Origin: Nannochloropsis oceanica
Lineage: Eukaryota > Sar > Eustigmatophyceae > Eustigmatales > Monodopsidaceae
DNA: 64,000 nt
NCBI GenBank assembly: GCA_004519485.1
Contig: CP038131.1
Location: forward strand, 1,003,001-1,067,000
Reading direction: 5' to 3'
Below, in pieces: positions 44,989-62,417 of the stretch. The notes under the pieces were generated by a model, which did no database searches, was not told the origin of the DNA, and saw nothing but the letters and a program-made list of their open reading frames with translations. Each line of letters opens with the position of its first letter. Positions within the stretch are counted from its first letter, which is position 1. The position numbers and the translations under genes were made by a program.

Positions 44989-45497
44989 GACTGTTTCTCA
45001 ACTTGTGGGCGACACCAGCGGGTGAATGTGGTGATAAAGATTTCGAGACAGGGAGGAGGAAGGTTGACGAGGAGCGAGAAGGAGGGTGTCCTCCTGCCTG
45101 TGTGGATGTGTGGATGTGGAGTTGGATGGATTGGGGCAAGCAAGCGGTAAGAGAGAGATCTAGAGATGCTTATGTGTGCTTGGTTGGGGCAGAAGGTGTG
45201 CTGTAGGGGAGACGCAGAGTCGAATGTCGAAAAGGCCCATGTCCTGTGGTCAGGCTCCTACTGCTTGTTTTCCGTCATGTAAGAGGCGCGAAGCAAGCAC
45301 GACCTCCTCCAAAGCACCTAAGTCAGCACCCAAATAGAAGTTTCCCTTGACACACCGTACGCCCATATCCTTACTGCACAGGAACTGGTGCCCGCAGGGG
45401 CTAGTGCGCTGCGTTCCAGGTTTTTACGCACTCGTCGTCTTCCCTCCTCCAGCGAGCCGCAGCGAAACCCGACTCCCCCATCATCCTCAATTCGCAA
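44989..45497. promoter_or_regulatory. Divergent intergenic region before the coiled-coil gene
   Basis: 509 bp between start codons facing away from each other. Promoters of both genes are expected here; no specific motif was recognised. Confidence 0.45.
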
Positions 45498-50897
<5,400 letters not shown>

Positions 50898-52022
50898 ATG
50901 TGAGTATTTGTTGTAATTAAAAAAGTTAAGTCGGTGGTGATGGTGAAAGTACATGTGCAATCTGTGTGTGTATGGGTGAGGATGTGTGTGTGGTACGTGT
51001 AACGTGGGGGGAGGAGGAAGGAGGGAGGGGGTAAAAAGAAATTCATCCCCGCCCCTACTTTTGTAAAATCGACGAATGTACGCTTTATGCATCAAAACCA
51101 CAAGTATAAAGCGACCTACAGACCGCAAGCAAGCAAAAAAGAAGAACTAAAGACCACAAGAAAGAGCCAAGACCCCCCCTGACATCTGACCCTGTAATGA
51201 AACAAAGGGCACAAGAAAGTTAAAATTGAAAGAGGGCAACGTTTGAACGTATTTTATTTCTAGGAAATTATCAGGCGACAGCCAAGGCAAATAATCGATA
51301 CACAATCGTTGAACGCACATTTCCTGTGTAAAAAATTACCTAGTATGCTACACTTCCAACCTCCCCGATGCTTCAACCCTCTCCCACCGTTGGAAAGCGA
51401 TCATGTCAAAGCAACGAGTGGGCTCTCTGCCTTCCCTCTGTATCCACTCTCTTCCGACACACATTTCTGGATTTAAATACTCCCCTATCTCACCCTCAGG
51501 AGTGTGCACCACAATTTAGGCAAAGAAATATTTGCTCATGGTCTTTTCCAGGGATTGCTTTGGATCCGTAAATGGGCCACGCCACGCGTCGATGCCCTCT
51601 TCGGATGCCTGTGAGTCGCCATACTCTTTGCTTGTCACCCCTCCATTGACACGTTAATCAATGTAAATCGTATGACTCAAACAGCCTTTGGATTTATACG
51701 ACTTTATATCATTCAAGACAGCCTTGGGTGGGCGGACAGTGTCTTTGTGGCCTGTGGCGCGTTTTTGTCCGGTTGTCGTCTCTTCGTCCTCCCCTCCCCA
51801 GCCCCTAGGCTCATGGCACTCGGCGTTTTTGTTTTGTTTGACACACGACGTATATCCAAGAATCACCGTCGTGTCAATCATTCCTGTCACATATACACAA
51901 GCGGGGCTGCCCCCCCCTCCTTTTAGCTTTGATGCTTGTTCATGTACGGCTCTTCCCCATACCTACACCCTACTACAGGAGCACCTTGGGGAAGTACTAA
52001 CTAAACCGTTCCGAAGGCAGTC
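50898..52022. other. Intergenic stretch of 1.1 kb, no gene seen
   Basis: 3' flank of the coiled-coil gene followed by the upstream region of the hydrolase gene. Contains a GTGTGTG-rich patch (50955-51000) and AT-richer sequence. Open frames at 51368-52071 have no domain. Confidence 0.4.
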
Positions 52023-55000
52023 ATGGGCGGCGGTGGCCAGAGGACGATGGTACAAGCTATCTTTGAGGTAAACATACCGTAGATTTGTTGAAATAGTCGT
52101 GGAGGCCTTGCCTCCTGGGACCCGTTACGAGCTGAGCACGGCTCCTGCACTTGTGTTTGTCGTCGTCGCCGGGCGGAAGTGAATGACTTATGAATGATAA
52201 GGCTTATGTGTGTACACTCTTTACTGTTCCAGTTTTAATGCCTCCTATACTGCAATTCTAGCAATAAATTTCCATCACGACGAGATCACCCTGACACTCA
52301 CATGCACACCCGTATCCCATGTAACCCATACACCAGGCCCCAGCCGCAACGACAACGGCAATCAGCGCAACGACACGGATTTTGGACATCCCCTTGACGG
52401 AAGATGGTCGCAATATCCTATCGCCTCATCGTCAGCCACAGCAGCAGCAACCACAACCCCAAACCATCCCTTCAACCTTCGCCCAACCTTTCCCTCGTCC
52501 CCCAGCTCGCAACATCTACGAGAAACGGGACGGTACTCCGTTTTGGAACGCCCCCTTAATAGTAGCCATAGCTGCCAACATCATCTGGCCGGCCATGCTT
52601 CTCGTCTTAACGATATGGAGCATGTTGGTTGTCCTCTATTTCCGCCTCACCCGCTTCCTAACCGAGACCCTTCTCCGGACGCCCGCCGTTCACGTCCATG
52701 ATGGCGACGACGCCCCCGTGGATATGGGCCTCTACTTCTTTGGACTCGACAACCGCTGCGAGAAGTGGATGCCCTCCCCTCCTGTCTTTTCTGACTCCTT
52801 CTCTCTCCCTGCCGCCACCTCGTCCTCCTCCTTCTTCGGTGGCACCAAGAAAAACAAGAGCACCAATGACCTTCCCCTCCCCCGAGGCCATTGCCAGTTC
52901 TTCGACCCCAACAAACCCACCGTCATATACGTGCACGGCTTTTCACGTCGGACCACAGGTAAGTACCCTGGACAAGAATGAGATCGGCCTCTTTCTTACT
53001 TGTGGGGATGGTCATAAACACTCATGCCCTCCCTCCCTCCCTACATCCAGCACGACGATTCCGCGAGACATTCAACTGGTCAAATAATGATAAGCAGTAT
53101 GGACTTGATATCAATTCAGCGGATCGTTGGGTCCGAGAGGGGTGGAATATCGGGATTTTCTTCTGGAACAACCATGCTGACGGTGCGTTTGGGAGGGAGG
53201 GGAAAAGAATTGTTGGAGGGAAGTAAAGGGTATGTTGCTTTCTTTTTGAAGGAGGGAATGGCATTTGAAGAGATATGATATTATTTCCGGGCCATTTACT
53301 TACATATTTCTCTTTCTTGCCCTTTCGCATTCCCACCCATCCAGAGGAAATGCCTCAAGATACGGAAAGCAAAATTTGGACTTCCAACGGCCGCTGCGGA
53401 ATGCGTTATCGTACCTTCTGCCCCAAGAAGGGCCACGTCACCTTCTACACCTCCTCCCGCCCTTCCTCCTCCATCTCCCAACAACTCGCCAATCTACTCA
53501 CAGACGTTTTTCACGGTTCCCGGGCCCCCTACCGCCTCGTCGGCCACAGCTTAGGTACCCAGCTGGTAGTCCACGCCACCACCCTCCTCAGCCAGCAGAA
53601 AGACCGGGAGGAGAAAGAGGCCGCTGCCGCCATGGTGACTGCCACCGCTGCAGCAGCAAAGGCAGCAGCAGTAGCAACAGCGGGGATGGCGGCAATAAAG
53701 GTGGCTCAAGATGGGACGTATGGGAATGGAAAGGAGAGGAAGAAGGCCATCAAGACAGCCAAGCGCGTAGCGGCCATGGCCAATGCCGCCGCCACGGCTA
53801 CAGCTACAGCTACCGCAGCAGCAGCAGCAGCAGCGACACAGAAGGCACCGGTGCAACTGCCCACGAGAATATGCTTGTTGGATGCTTTTGCGACGTTGGG
53901 AGTGAAGGCTTACCTCTCTGGGTGGCCAGTCATGATGGTGGTGCAAAGAGAGGTGGTGGCGCTGCGTGATCTCGGCATTGTGTTCGAGCAGTACCAGACC
54001 AGCATGATCGGTCGTCGGGGGCTGCTCTTGCGGCATCTTACTGCGTTTGTGCAGCTTGACCCTCCCGATATCCCATGGTACCGCCTTCGGGCGCGACACG
54101 TTGCGGCAGTTCACATGTATTTCCTCTCCTTCAGTCATTCGGTGGATGGGCCTAAGCTCAAGAAAGCCGATCTTCGACGGCATCAATCCGCAGAGATTTG
54201 TTTCAGCTTGTTAAATGGAAAAGGGGGGAGTTTAGCGACCGGCTTGAGCGGTTTGAATGGCAGCGGCAGTGAGAGCAGCGGCAGCAACAGCATCAACAGC
54301 AGCAACAGCATCAACAGTGGCTGGGTGACGGCTGCCTCCTGTATTGGCCTCCCTGCTCTCGCTGCCAAAGCCGCACCGCCTCCCTCTTCCTTTACAACCT
54401 CCTTGCGAACCTCGACCTCGCTCTCCATACTGAGTCACAGGAAGAGCCAGAACAAACTCATCCTTGAAATGGACTTGCAAAACTTGCTCCAACCACCTCA
54501 AATTGAAGATGACGAAACTCCCTGCCCGACCACCGTGCTATGTACCACTACCAGCAGCAGCAATAGCAGTACCATCACCACTAGCAGCAGGAGCAGCAGC
54601 ATCAGCAGTGGCCCTCGTAGCGTGGGCTTCAGCGCCATACTCCGTCGTCGGCTAGCCTCCTCCAAATCCAGCGCGCTGAGCAATGGCAACCTCAGCACCC
54701 TCCAAGAGTCCATGCCTCTCCTCCCTTCCAACATTGCCATTCCCCCTCCCCTTCCTCTTGTATCCACCGTTTCCGCTCTTTCCAGACCGCAGCTGCAGCA
54801 GCAGCAGGAGGAGCACCAACAAAATCAATACCCGAACGGTCGGCAACGACACGAGCGATATTCCCCTCGGGCTTATGACGGGCATAACATGAATCATCTG
54901 CGGTGGTTGAAGCCCTCTAACTATAAGGAGGTGGAGGTAGGTGACTTTCCTCTCATGGCTCGGGCTTCAGACGCGGAGGTGAGGGAGCTGATGAAGTGTA

Positions 55001-55059
55001 ATTATGTCTACAAGCAGTATCATGGGCACTTGTTTTTGAGGGTGTCAAGGGCGTGGTGA
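52023..55059 (+). CDS. Membrane-anchored alpha/beta hydrolase (lipase/esterase-like)
   Basis: Four exons: 52023-52067, 52337-52958, 53051-53182, 53345-55059; 837 aa. The first exon encodes MGGGGQRTMVQAIFE. A strong membrane segment follows (IVAIAANIIWPAMLLVLTIW, about 70-100). The hydrolase region starts with KPTVIYVHGF (strand and oxyanion turn), then GLDINSADRWVREGWNIGIF, and the nucleophile elbow LVGHSLGTQLVVHA (Ser in GHSLG). An Ala/Lys-rich insert of about 80 residues separates this from RICLLDAFATLG, where the acid residue may lie. A probable catalytic His cannot be assigned with certainty. The next 300 residues are Ser/Pro-rich and disordered. The last 50 (NHLRWLKPSNYKEVEVGDFP; YVYKQYHGHLFLRV) look conserved. 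Substrate unknown; a lipid is plausible given the anchor. The first exon assignment is moderate; the rest is firm. Confidence 0.8.
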
Positions 55060-56316
55060 GTGAAATGAGGGGTAGGTGGGGTATACCTGAATCAAAATCT
55101 TCGTTCCAGAGAATATAATCAGTAGGTCGATCGCCTATGTATATGTGAATACACAGTGGTACAAAGCAAAATAGCGAGGACAGATTTGTTCAAACAGATA
55201 ATAAAAGCAATTAAATAAATTAGAAGAACGACAGCAGGCGGACGGCTTCCTTCAGGAGAGATAGATCAAATAGAGAACAGTTATTACGCATGAAAACAGA
55301 AAAGCAAAAAGAAAAGGTCATAAATGAGCAACAATTGTACTAGCTACTTCCTTCCAATGTGCTTGACTTGGCCCATCCATTGCATTTCTTGTTTTGGCTT
55401 ACCGGTGACGTACCATTCTTGTCATCGCTCTCGACGAAGGACAGCTGTGCTTGAGGCTCTCGAGGCTGGTCTCTCCTGACTTGGTGACGTCTCGACTTCA
55501 GGCCCTGGCAGATGGGGCCTATTTTTTGCTCATTGAGGTTGGCATGGCCGGTGCTGCCACCCACTTTCTACCTGCCTAGCTTTCTTGACCCTGTGTGTGT
55601 GTGGTGGAATAGGAAAACGTTAGCAAGTTTCATCGATTTCGGCGAGGGCTCTCTCTGCACGCTTACGTGGGTGTCAAGAAGGGGGCGCCTTCCTTCTCCC
55701 GCCATGCCATAACTTCAGGCGAGAAGCCACTGACGCGTGCATGCATTATCGCAAAACCTGGACTCGACGGTACAAATACCTTCACAAGACTTCATGAGCA
55801 TTGCATTGCCAGGGTACTGTGATTTTTATTTTTCGCGGGAGTGTTCCATCCCTCTCGTTATGACTCTTGTTGTTGACAAGGCATGGCCAGACTCAGAAGG
55901 AAAGAAACCAGCGAAGAGCTGCAAATTTCGATTGCGTGTCTCATGCAGACCCAGGGCCACAGACGACAGTGAGACGTGTGTGTGGCATGTGAACACGCAG
56001 GAAGCATGGCTGTCGCCTCCTGCCATGTTTAGGCCTGGACGACATTCACCTCCTCGTGATGCTTTGTCATTCCCCCGCCGGCCGCCGACGGCCCACACAC
56101 CTACCCCCATTCACGTGACACGAAACCCCAGCTTGTCACTTGTGCCCCATACTACGCATGCCTCTCACGCCTAAATTCCTTTACCATAATACACAGCATA
56201 TAGCACATAACACCTACGCAGTTCCGTACTCCTTCCGCGGTCGCTGCCACTTCTTCTCATCACCTTTGCTGCTCTTCGCCCTCATTCCATCCTTCTATTC
56301 TTCGACACATCATACC
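55060..56316. other. Intergenic stretch, no gene seen
   Basis: 3' flank of the hydrolase gene, then the promoter region of the Rieske gene. A 145-codon plus frame (55737-56174) has no domain and is not called. Confidence 0.4.
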
Positions 56317-56382
56317 ATGCCGGGCCTCCAAGGTGTGCCACCCTCGTCGTGCATACACCAATCAAGCAGAGCCAAGCGCAAA

Positions 56383-59274
56383 ATGCCCTTTTCCCCGTCT
56401 TCTTCCTCATCCTCATCCTTCCTCGTCGTTGCCGCCGCCAGTGCGGTTGCCGCCACTGCCCTGTGCGCCTCCTCTGCTTTGAGCTGCAGTAGCGGCAGCA
56501 GCACCGTGCAGGCCTTCCTGATGCCCTCCCTCACCATCTCGTCAACAATCACGTCGCGCCATCGTCATCAACACCAGCGCATCCCTCTTCCTGCTATCAC
56601 CATGAGAAGAAGAGACATCCCTTCTTCCTCCTCCTCCTCCTCGCTACAAGCAATCAGCCCTTTCCAGGAGCACTATCAAGGCAACGAAAATAAAAACAAT
56701 AACGACGATGAAGACGAGGATGAAGCCAAGGCTGCTCTGACCCACGGCAGCAAAACGGCCACGGGTAAAGGCAGCAGCAGCCGTACCAGTAACCTATCTT
56801 CCCTCAGCGACGAAATAAGCAGCAAGTTCCAATCCCTATTTGGTACTATGGCGAGCTTCATCGGACAGGACGCCGCTGCTGCTACTGTTTCCGCTGCTGC
56901 TCTCGCCAAGACCAAGGGTGGGGCCGGTGGCCGTGGACGCAGCGCCACCATCACGCCTGGCAGCCCTTCTACCACCACAATCTCCTTCCTCGAGCCCCGC
57001 ACCCCCGCGGAGCTTGCCGCTGCTACCCTCGCAAATCCGTGCGATAGTGCCTTGCCTACCTTTACTTCTACCCCTCCTTCCACCACCTCCCGGCGTCCTC
57101 CCTCCCTCTCGGCGACAGACGCTGCGCTAGGCAAGGTCCCCGATCCTGTTAATGAAAATATTGCAAGGATTTCGAGCAAAGTGCCAAACACCTGGCTGGC
57201 TGTCTGTCATTCCGCAGATCTGAAGAAGAAGGAGCTGAAAAAGGTGTGGGTGGACGAGAAACCCATCTGCTTGTTCCGGACCTCGAGTGGGGAAGTGAAG
57301 GCCATCAGTGACATCTGCCTGCACCGGGCTGCTGCCTTGTCGGATGGGTGGTTGGATGGTGACCTTGTAGTATGCCCTTACCACGCGTATAAATTTGACG
57401 GGGAGGGGAAGTTGAGATATATCCCCGGGGTAGACGAGGGTATGCTGGCGAAGAATAAACGGACGGCGAGGACCGTATGGTATAAGACCTACGAGCAGGG
57501 GGGGTTGGTGTATATCTTCCCCGATGCCATGAGGGCAGGGGCGATCGAGCAGCACGTGAAGCCTTTCCTCATACCCGAAGCAGAGGATCCGTCGTTTCGG
57601 GTGGTGGAAGGCGTGTGTGAGATCAAGGCGAGCGCGAATTTGGTGGTTGAGAACTTGCTTGATATGCTTCACATTTCTTACGTACACTCGTTTGGTAACA
57701 TGCAGGAACCGCTGCCATTTGAGGAGAATTATGAATACTTTTTTGACGACGAGGCGTCCCAATTGCTGCCATACGCGAGGACGACCTTCAAATACCGGGC
57801 AGGGCCAACGAGCATCAGTAAAGTGGTGGGGAAAATTCAGGAGGTGGTGGTGGAGAATGAGTTCCACTTGCCCTACACCACCGTGACGCGCGTCAAGTTC
57901 GGCCAGGACGTCAAGACGATCTACGTGGTGGCTGTGCCTGTTGAGGACGGGTTGACGGTAGTCCACTACAAGCTGTATCGAAATTTCATGTATGTTCACC
58001 CAAGGGACGAGTCAATTGTGAATAAAGGCCTGGATCAGTTTTTCCAGTCTGTCATGCGCTTGACCCTGAATGAGGATAAGGATATATTGGAGTCGTTGTA
58101 CCAGGAGCACCAGGAGGGTTATGTCCTGAGTAGATATGATAAGCCCTTGAAGATTTTTAGGAAGACGATGAAGGAGTTTATGGAGGCGAGCAGGGCGAGG
58201 GAGGGTATGGCGGAAAGGCGGGCATTGGAGATGGAGTTGTTAAGATTGATAGAACGGACGGAGAGGGGGAGGAGGGCCACCCGGGGTCAGCATGCAACGA
58301 TTTTGTCGATTGTCAAGGGGTTGGAGAAGGGCTTTGCACGCCAGTTTGAGAGGGAGGAAGGGAACATGGGCGAGGTCGTGATTGAGGACAGTGCTGTAAA
58401 CGGGACCTGGCATCTGGTCTATGCGAATCCGGGTGACCTGTCTGCCCTTCCTCCCGCCTCCGAGGAGGAGGAAATGGGGAGGCAGCAATGGCAGAAGGGC
58501 AGGAAGAGGGTGTTGCGGCCGGTGCCGGATGCCACGGCTGCAGCTGCTGCTAGTGCTCGACGCCTTATGACCCCCGCGCAGCAACAGGCAGCCTCCCGGC
58601 AACAGCGCAAGCAGCAGCAGCAGCAGCAGCAGGTAGAGGAAGATGGATCTACCTCTCCTCCTTATTCGTCTCATCACTTTCCTTCTCCTCCATCTCCTAC
58701 CCCTGTCCCTGTTTCTACTGCTACAACTGCTGCTGCTGCTCCTCGCTCTCCGCGTGAGGCTGAAGATGTCTTGTTATATTCCGAAGAGGGATCTGCGCGG
58801 TTGCAGGAACGCCTGCGCTCAGCGGGTGGAGAGAGATATTTGCTTGACTTTACCCCGAGTAAAGGCCGGCCATTGTGGGCGGATACGGACGAAAGCACGC
58901 AAACGATCGACACGGCTAACAATTTATTGAGCAATACGGCGGTTTACCAAGGGCTGCTGGGTATCACGACGAAGGTGGAATTGAACGGCGTGTTGTCCAC
59001 ACCGGGAATAGGAAAGGGAGGGAGGGAGGGGAAGGAGAGAGATGGGGCAGGAAAAGGGCATAGACAGGATGTACAGTTTACGTCGGCGAAGGTGGATGTC
59101 GGGGGTTTTCAGGTGATGTTCCCTCATATGGACGTATTTGGGATAAGTGGTTGGTTGGACACAACATTTGTGGATGAGCATATAAGGATTTGTCGGGGAA
59201 ATCGCGGATCAGTTTTCGTGTTGACGCGTCGGCCGTTGGTTGCTCCAGGCAAGGTGGGAAAGGAGGAGATTTAG
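56383..59274 (+). CDS. Plastid Rieske non-heme iron oxygenase fused to a PAP/fibrillin domain
   Basis: Single exon, 963 aa from 56383; in-frame ATGs at 56317 and 56158 are alternatives. The N-terminus has a hydrophobic signal peptide ending in VQAFLMPS, the Phe motif of heterokont plastid leaders. After about 200 disordered residues, the Rieske 2Fe-2S domain shows ICLHRAA (C312, H314) and CPYHAYKF (C331, H334). The mononuclear iron site is in VENLLDMLHISYVHSF. The PAO/ring-hydroxylating oxygenase fold continues to about 610. From about 615 a second unit begins (LLRLIERTERGRRAT; VNGTWHLVYANPGD) and ends GISGWLDTTFVDEHIRICRG followed by VFVLTRRP, the hallmark of plastid lipid-associated fibrillins, with a low-complexity insert in the middle. 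Fibrillins sit on plastoglobules and thylakoids, so the oxygenase may be anchored there and act on a pigment or other lipid. The fusion has no internal stop. Confidence 0.88.
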   Translation: MPFSPSSSSSSSFLVVAAASAVAATALCASSALSCSSGSSTVQAFLMPSLTISSTITSRHRHQHQRIPLPAITMRRRDIPSSSSSSSLQAISPFQEHYQGNENKNNNDDEDEDEAKAALTHGSKTATGKGSSSRTSNLSSLSDEISSKFQSLFGTMASFIGQDAAAATVSAAALAKTKGGAGGRGRSATITPGSPSTTTISFLEPRTPAELAAATLANPCDSALPTFTSTPPSTTSRRPPSLSATDAALGKVPDPVNENIARISSKVPNTWLAVCHSADLKKKELKKVWVDEKPICLFRTSSGEVKAISDICLHRAAALSDGWLDGDLVVCPYHAYKFDGEGKLRYIPGVDEGMLAKNKRTARTVWYKTYEQGGLVYIFPDAMRAGAIEQHVKPFLIPEAEDPSFRVVEGVCEIKASANLVVENLLDMLHISYVHSFGNMQEPLPFEENYEYFFDDEASQLLPYARTTFKYRAGPTSISKVVGKIQEVVVENEFHLPYTTVTRVKFGQDVKTIYVVAVPVEDGLTVVHYKLYRNFMYVHPRDESIVNKGLDQFFQSVMRLTLNEDKDILESLYQEHQEGYVLSRYDKPLKIFRKTMKEFMEASRAREGMAERRALEMELLRLIERTERGRRATRGQHATILSIVKGLEKGFARQFEREEGNMGEVVIEDSAVNGTWHLVYANPGDLSALPPASEEEEMGRQQWQKGRKRVLRPVPDATAAAAASARRLMTPAQQQAASRQQRKQQQQQQQVEEDGSTSPPYSSHHFPSPPSPTPVPVSTATTAAAAPRSPREAEDVLLYSEEGSARLQERLRSAGGERYLLDFTPSKGRPLWADTDESTQTIDTANNLLSNTAVYQGLLGITTKVELNGVLSTPGIGKGGREGKERDGAGKGHRQDVQFTSAKVDVGGFQVMFPHMDVFGISGWLDTTFVDEHIRICRGNRGSVFVLTRRPLVAPGKVGKEEI

Positions 59275-60826
59275 GGAAGACGATTTTGTAATATTGTTTA
59301 TTTTACCTCTGTTTTAACTCATTGTAGAATTGATTTCGGTGCTGTGTCCGTGCGTTTGTTCGCAATTGTATCTGCGGCTGGTTATGCTGTTACTGCGGTA
59401 GTCGCGTGGTAATGTAATAAGTGGGAAAAGTGGCCTACATGCTTGTGAAAATATTGATTTGGTTTGTGACTACTCTGTTGCAGCTGCCTGCCGACGGATG
59501 TGGGGGCAGAGAGGAAGGGAGGGAGGTATGGAGGGAGGGAAAGAGAGAGTGAAACATAGACCCATTTCCAGGAAAAGTTCAAACGATGACAATGATGGAG
59601 TCGAAAAGCACGCTGTTTGACAGAGCAGGGAGAAAGGAGAAAGAGAAGAGGTGTGTACAAAGTTTGCGTCAAGACATGATGAAAGGAGGGAAGGACAGCG
59701 GATGTTGATTAGAGCGGTGATGTGGCCCTGAGAAACAAAGAGAGTAAATGAAGAGCCATCAGGGGTTAGATAATCATACACATTAGAACATTACAAATTG
59801 ATTTGTGAATGGAAAGAGCGGAAGCTTAAGAGAACAAGCAAGTAAGGAGGACGGAGAGAAGAGCGAAGGGTATACATAGAGATATATTTGTCATTTCCGT
59901 TTACGAGTGGTGAGGGTCGATCAAATTATGCTTCCCTCCCCCTTTGTTTGTCTGTGTGTGTAATGTGAATGTGTGTGCAAAGGAAACCCTTGCAGGCAAC
60001 AAAGACAGGGAGAAGGCAGGACCGCCAGTGTTTGATGACAATTGAGAAAGAAGCTTTCGACCTTGTATGTGCAGAGCTCTGATGTAGAAAACAGTCTTTG
60101 CGAGAGATGTGCTCATGTTTCTATACTCTATGTAGCGGCGGCGGCAGCAGCAGTAGCAGCAGCAGCAGCGGCAAAGGGAGAGAGTAAGAGGAGAAAGAGA
60201 GCGAGCATCAATCAATGGCCAAATATGTCTAACAATCCAGCATCGTTAATAATGAATATCATCAAGACATGGCTGGAGAGAGGACAGCACCGAGAGGCAA
60301 AGAAAAAACGCTCGTCCAAGAGAAAGAGATAGAAAGTGGAGGAATATGCACAGTCTGCGTAGATCAAGGATTAAGAGGGGTAGAGGGCATTTCGGCCCCT
60401 TCGCCTACTTCTTCCACAACGCGTAACGTGACGCTTGAAGGTTGTTATTATTGTATCTTTATTTGTCCAGTCCAACTCCCTCCCAAAGAGAAGAAAAAGA
60501 ATAATAATAATGAAGACACAGGAAAAAAGAAGTGAGACGAGAAGGATGCAAATACACTTCCCTTTGTTGAAAATCTGCTTTCTTCTATCGTCATTCCCTG
60601 GCATAAAGGAACGGGTCCACATTTGTTTCCCTGCTGCTGCCCTACTGGCTTGACATGTGTTCATTTTGCACTCACAGATTGGTATTTAACTGTAGTCTGA
60701 CTATTACACAGAAGCTCCACCGTTGCCGCTCTCCTACTCCCTCCCTCTCTTTATTCGCGAGAGCCACTCTTTGTTCTTCTTCCATTACTCTGCTACCTAC
60801 TAATATCCTCTCTCCCCTACTCCCAC
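59275..60826. other. Convergent intergenic stretch of 1.55 kb, no gene seen
   Basis: Tail-to-tail region between the Rieske gene and the dehydrogenase gene. The middle (59510-59900) is purine-rich on the plus strand with GGGAGG patches; a short GCA run lies at 60136-60172. No frame shows a domain on either strand. Confidence 0.45.
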
Positions 60827-62020
60827 CTACCCCTTCCTTTTCCCTTCAATTGAAGCCCCCTCCAGAAACTTATACACGCTTGAAAAGTCCTTCCCGCCCC
60901 ACCCAGCGACCTGCATCAGCGCATATACCTGCTGCGCCACCGCTCCCAAGGGCAAGGGGACCCCTCCCACTTTGTTTGCTACATCCCCCGCAATTCCTAA
61001 ATCTTTCTGCATTAACCTAGAGGTGAATCCCCCTTGGTAGTCATTTGAGGAAGGGGCGGACGGAATAACGCCCGGGCAGGGGTTGTAAAGTTCCGTGACC
61101 CAGGAGCGGCCGCTGGAGGAGTTGAGGACCTGAGAGAGGGAGGGAACAAGGGAGAGTTGGCCGGGGTGAATTTATGTATGGGTGGGTAATGGGTCTGGCA
61201 GAGGACACGGCAGGGAGGGGAGGAGGAATTCAGGGAGAGGGATTGAGTAACGCACCCCGTTTAAGATCAGGGGGTCCATCCCCAAGGCCACGCCCAGACG
61301 CATAGCTTCCGCGACGCCAATCATATTCACTCCCAGCACTAAGTTGTTGCATATTTTGGCAACGGCCCCCGTGCCAGGCCCGCCGCAATGGACGACCTTC
61401 TTGCCCATGTGCTTCAATATAAACGCCTCGGCTTTCTCGACGCTCTTCGCCTCTCCTCCCACCATGAAAGTCAGCGTCCCGGCCTCTGCTCCCCCTATAC
61501 CACCACTCACGGGGGCATCAACCATTTCGAGGCCTCGAGTAAGGGCTTGAGCGGCTAAGGCCTTGCTTGCCGTGGGGTCAATGGTGCTACCATCAATTAG
61601 GAGTGTCCCTGCCTTGGCGTGTGGGATGAGTACCTGTCCCACCACGGCTTCCACGTGCTGCGTGGCCGGGAGCATAGTCATGATAATTTGAGTTGTCTGC
61701 GCGATTTCCTCGACGGAGCTGGCAAGGCGGGCGCCTTTTCCTTGGAGAATAGCCATGGCCTTCGGGTTGGTGTCATAGATGACGACTGGGAGGTCAGTCT
61801 TGGAAAGCAAATTGCTCGCCATGCGCGACCCCATTTGTCCCAAACCAATAAAACCCATTTTAATCGGCGATGAAGAGTTTGAGGTGCTCTGATGGCGGCT
61901 AGTGATAATGACAAGGGGATCGGGAGTGCGGTCCCTCAAAAAAGGCGGCGTTCTGCAGAGAAAGGAGGAGGTCATGTCGCGATATAGGAGACGCCTTGCG
62001 GGACAAGGCCAGCAATTCAT
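60827..62020 (-). CDS. 3-hydroxyisobutyrate dehydrogenase, mitochondrial
   Basis: Two exons, 62020-61256 and 61129-60827; 355 aa. NAD-dependent enzyme of valine breakdown in the mitochondrial matrix, oxidising 3-hydroxyisobutyrate to methylmalonate semialdehyde. Visible: presequence MNCWPCPARRLLYRD..., cofactor motif MGFIGLGQMGSRMASNL, IDGSTIDP, substrate motif DAPVSGGIGGAEAGTLTFMVGG, catalytic Lys in GTGAVAKICNNLV. The second exon carries NSSSGRSW, YNPCPGVIPSAPSSNDYQGGF and LMQKDLGIA with DFSSVYKFL, which match the HIBADH subgroup rather than glyoxylate reductases. The upstream GTG-started frame is ignored because the ATG at 62020 opens a good presequence. Head-to-head with an aromatic amino acid hydroxylase, another amino-acid catabolism gene. 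Confidence 0.94.
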
Positions 62021-62417
62021 GATCAAGCTTTCACTTGAGTATATACTTGCTCGTTTCCTTTGGTGGTGCACGCAGAATTTCCTGTACTGTATGGGGCGTG
62101 GGTATGGGTGTCAGAGTTGGCCTTGAAGAAAAGAGGCTCTCTCCGCTGATTGGCGATGTTCGGTGCGTTGCCTTCTCTCTAGAAGGCTTTGACACCCTCT
62201 CGATCCTATTTGAGGACAGTCCACAACAGCCTAGAGGCTTCTCGAGGACGTCGCTTGGTATTTCTGCCAGGCCCCAGACGCTGGCGGCATTTTTTTGGGG
62301 CCTTCGCTTCCCTTGCCTCTTCGTTTCCTGTTCTTTCAAGGCATGACATGCTCAATTTTCCACGCTCCCAGACACAGACACAGACACAGACTTATAACCC
62401 CATCGACTCTTGTAAAC
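62021..62417. promoter_or_regulatory. Divergent intergenic region, HIBADH / aromatic hydroxylase
   Basis: 397 bp between start codons facing away from each other, both genes of amino-acid catabolism; shared regulation is possible but no motif was identified. A short CAGACA repeat (62371-62389) lies upstream of the plus-strand start. Confidence 0.45.

Noticed and set aside
55737-56174. 145-codon plus-strand frame before the Rieske gene
   Set aside because: No domain or conserved-looking segment; the region is better explained as promoter and leader.
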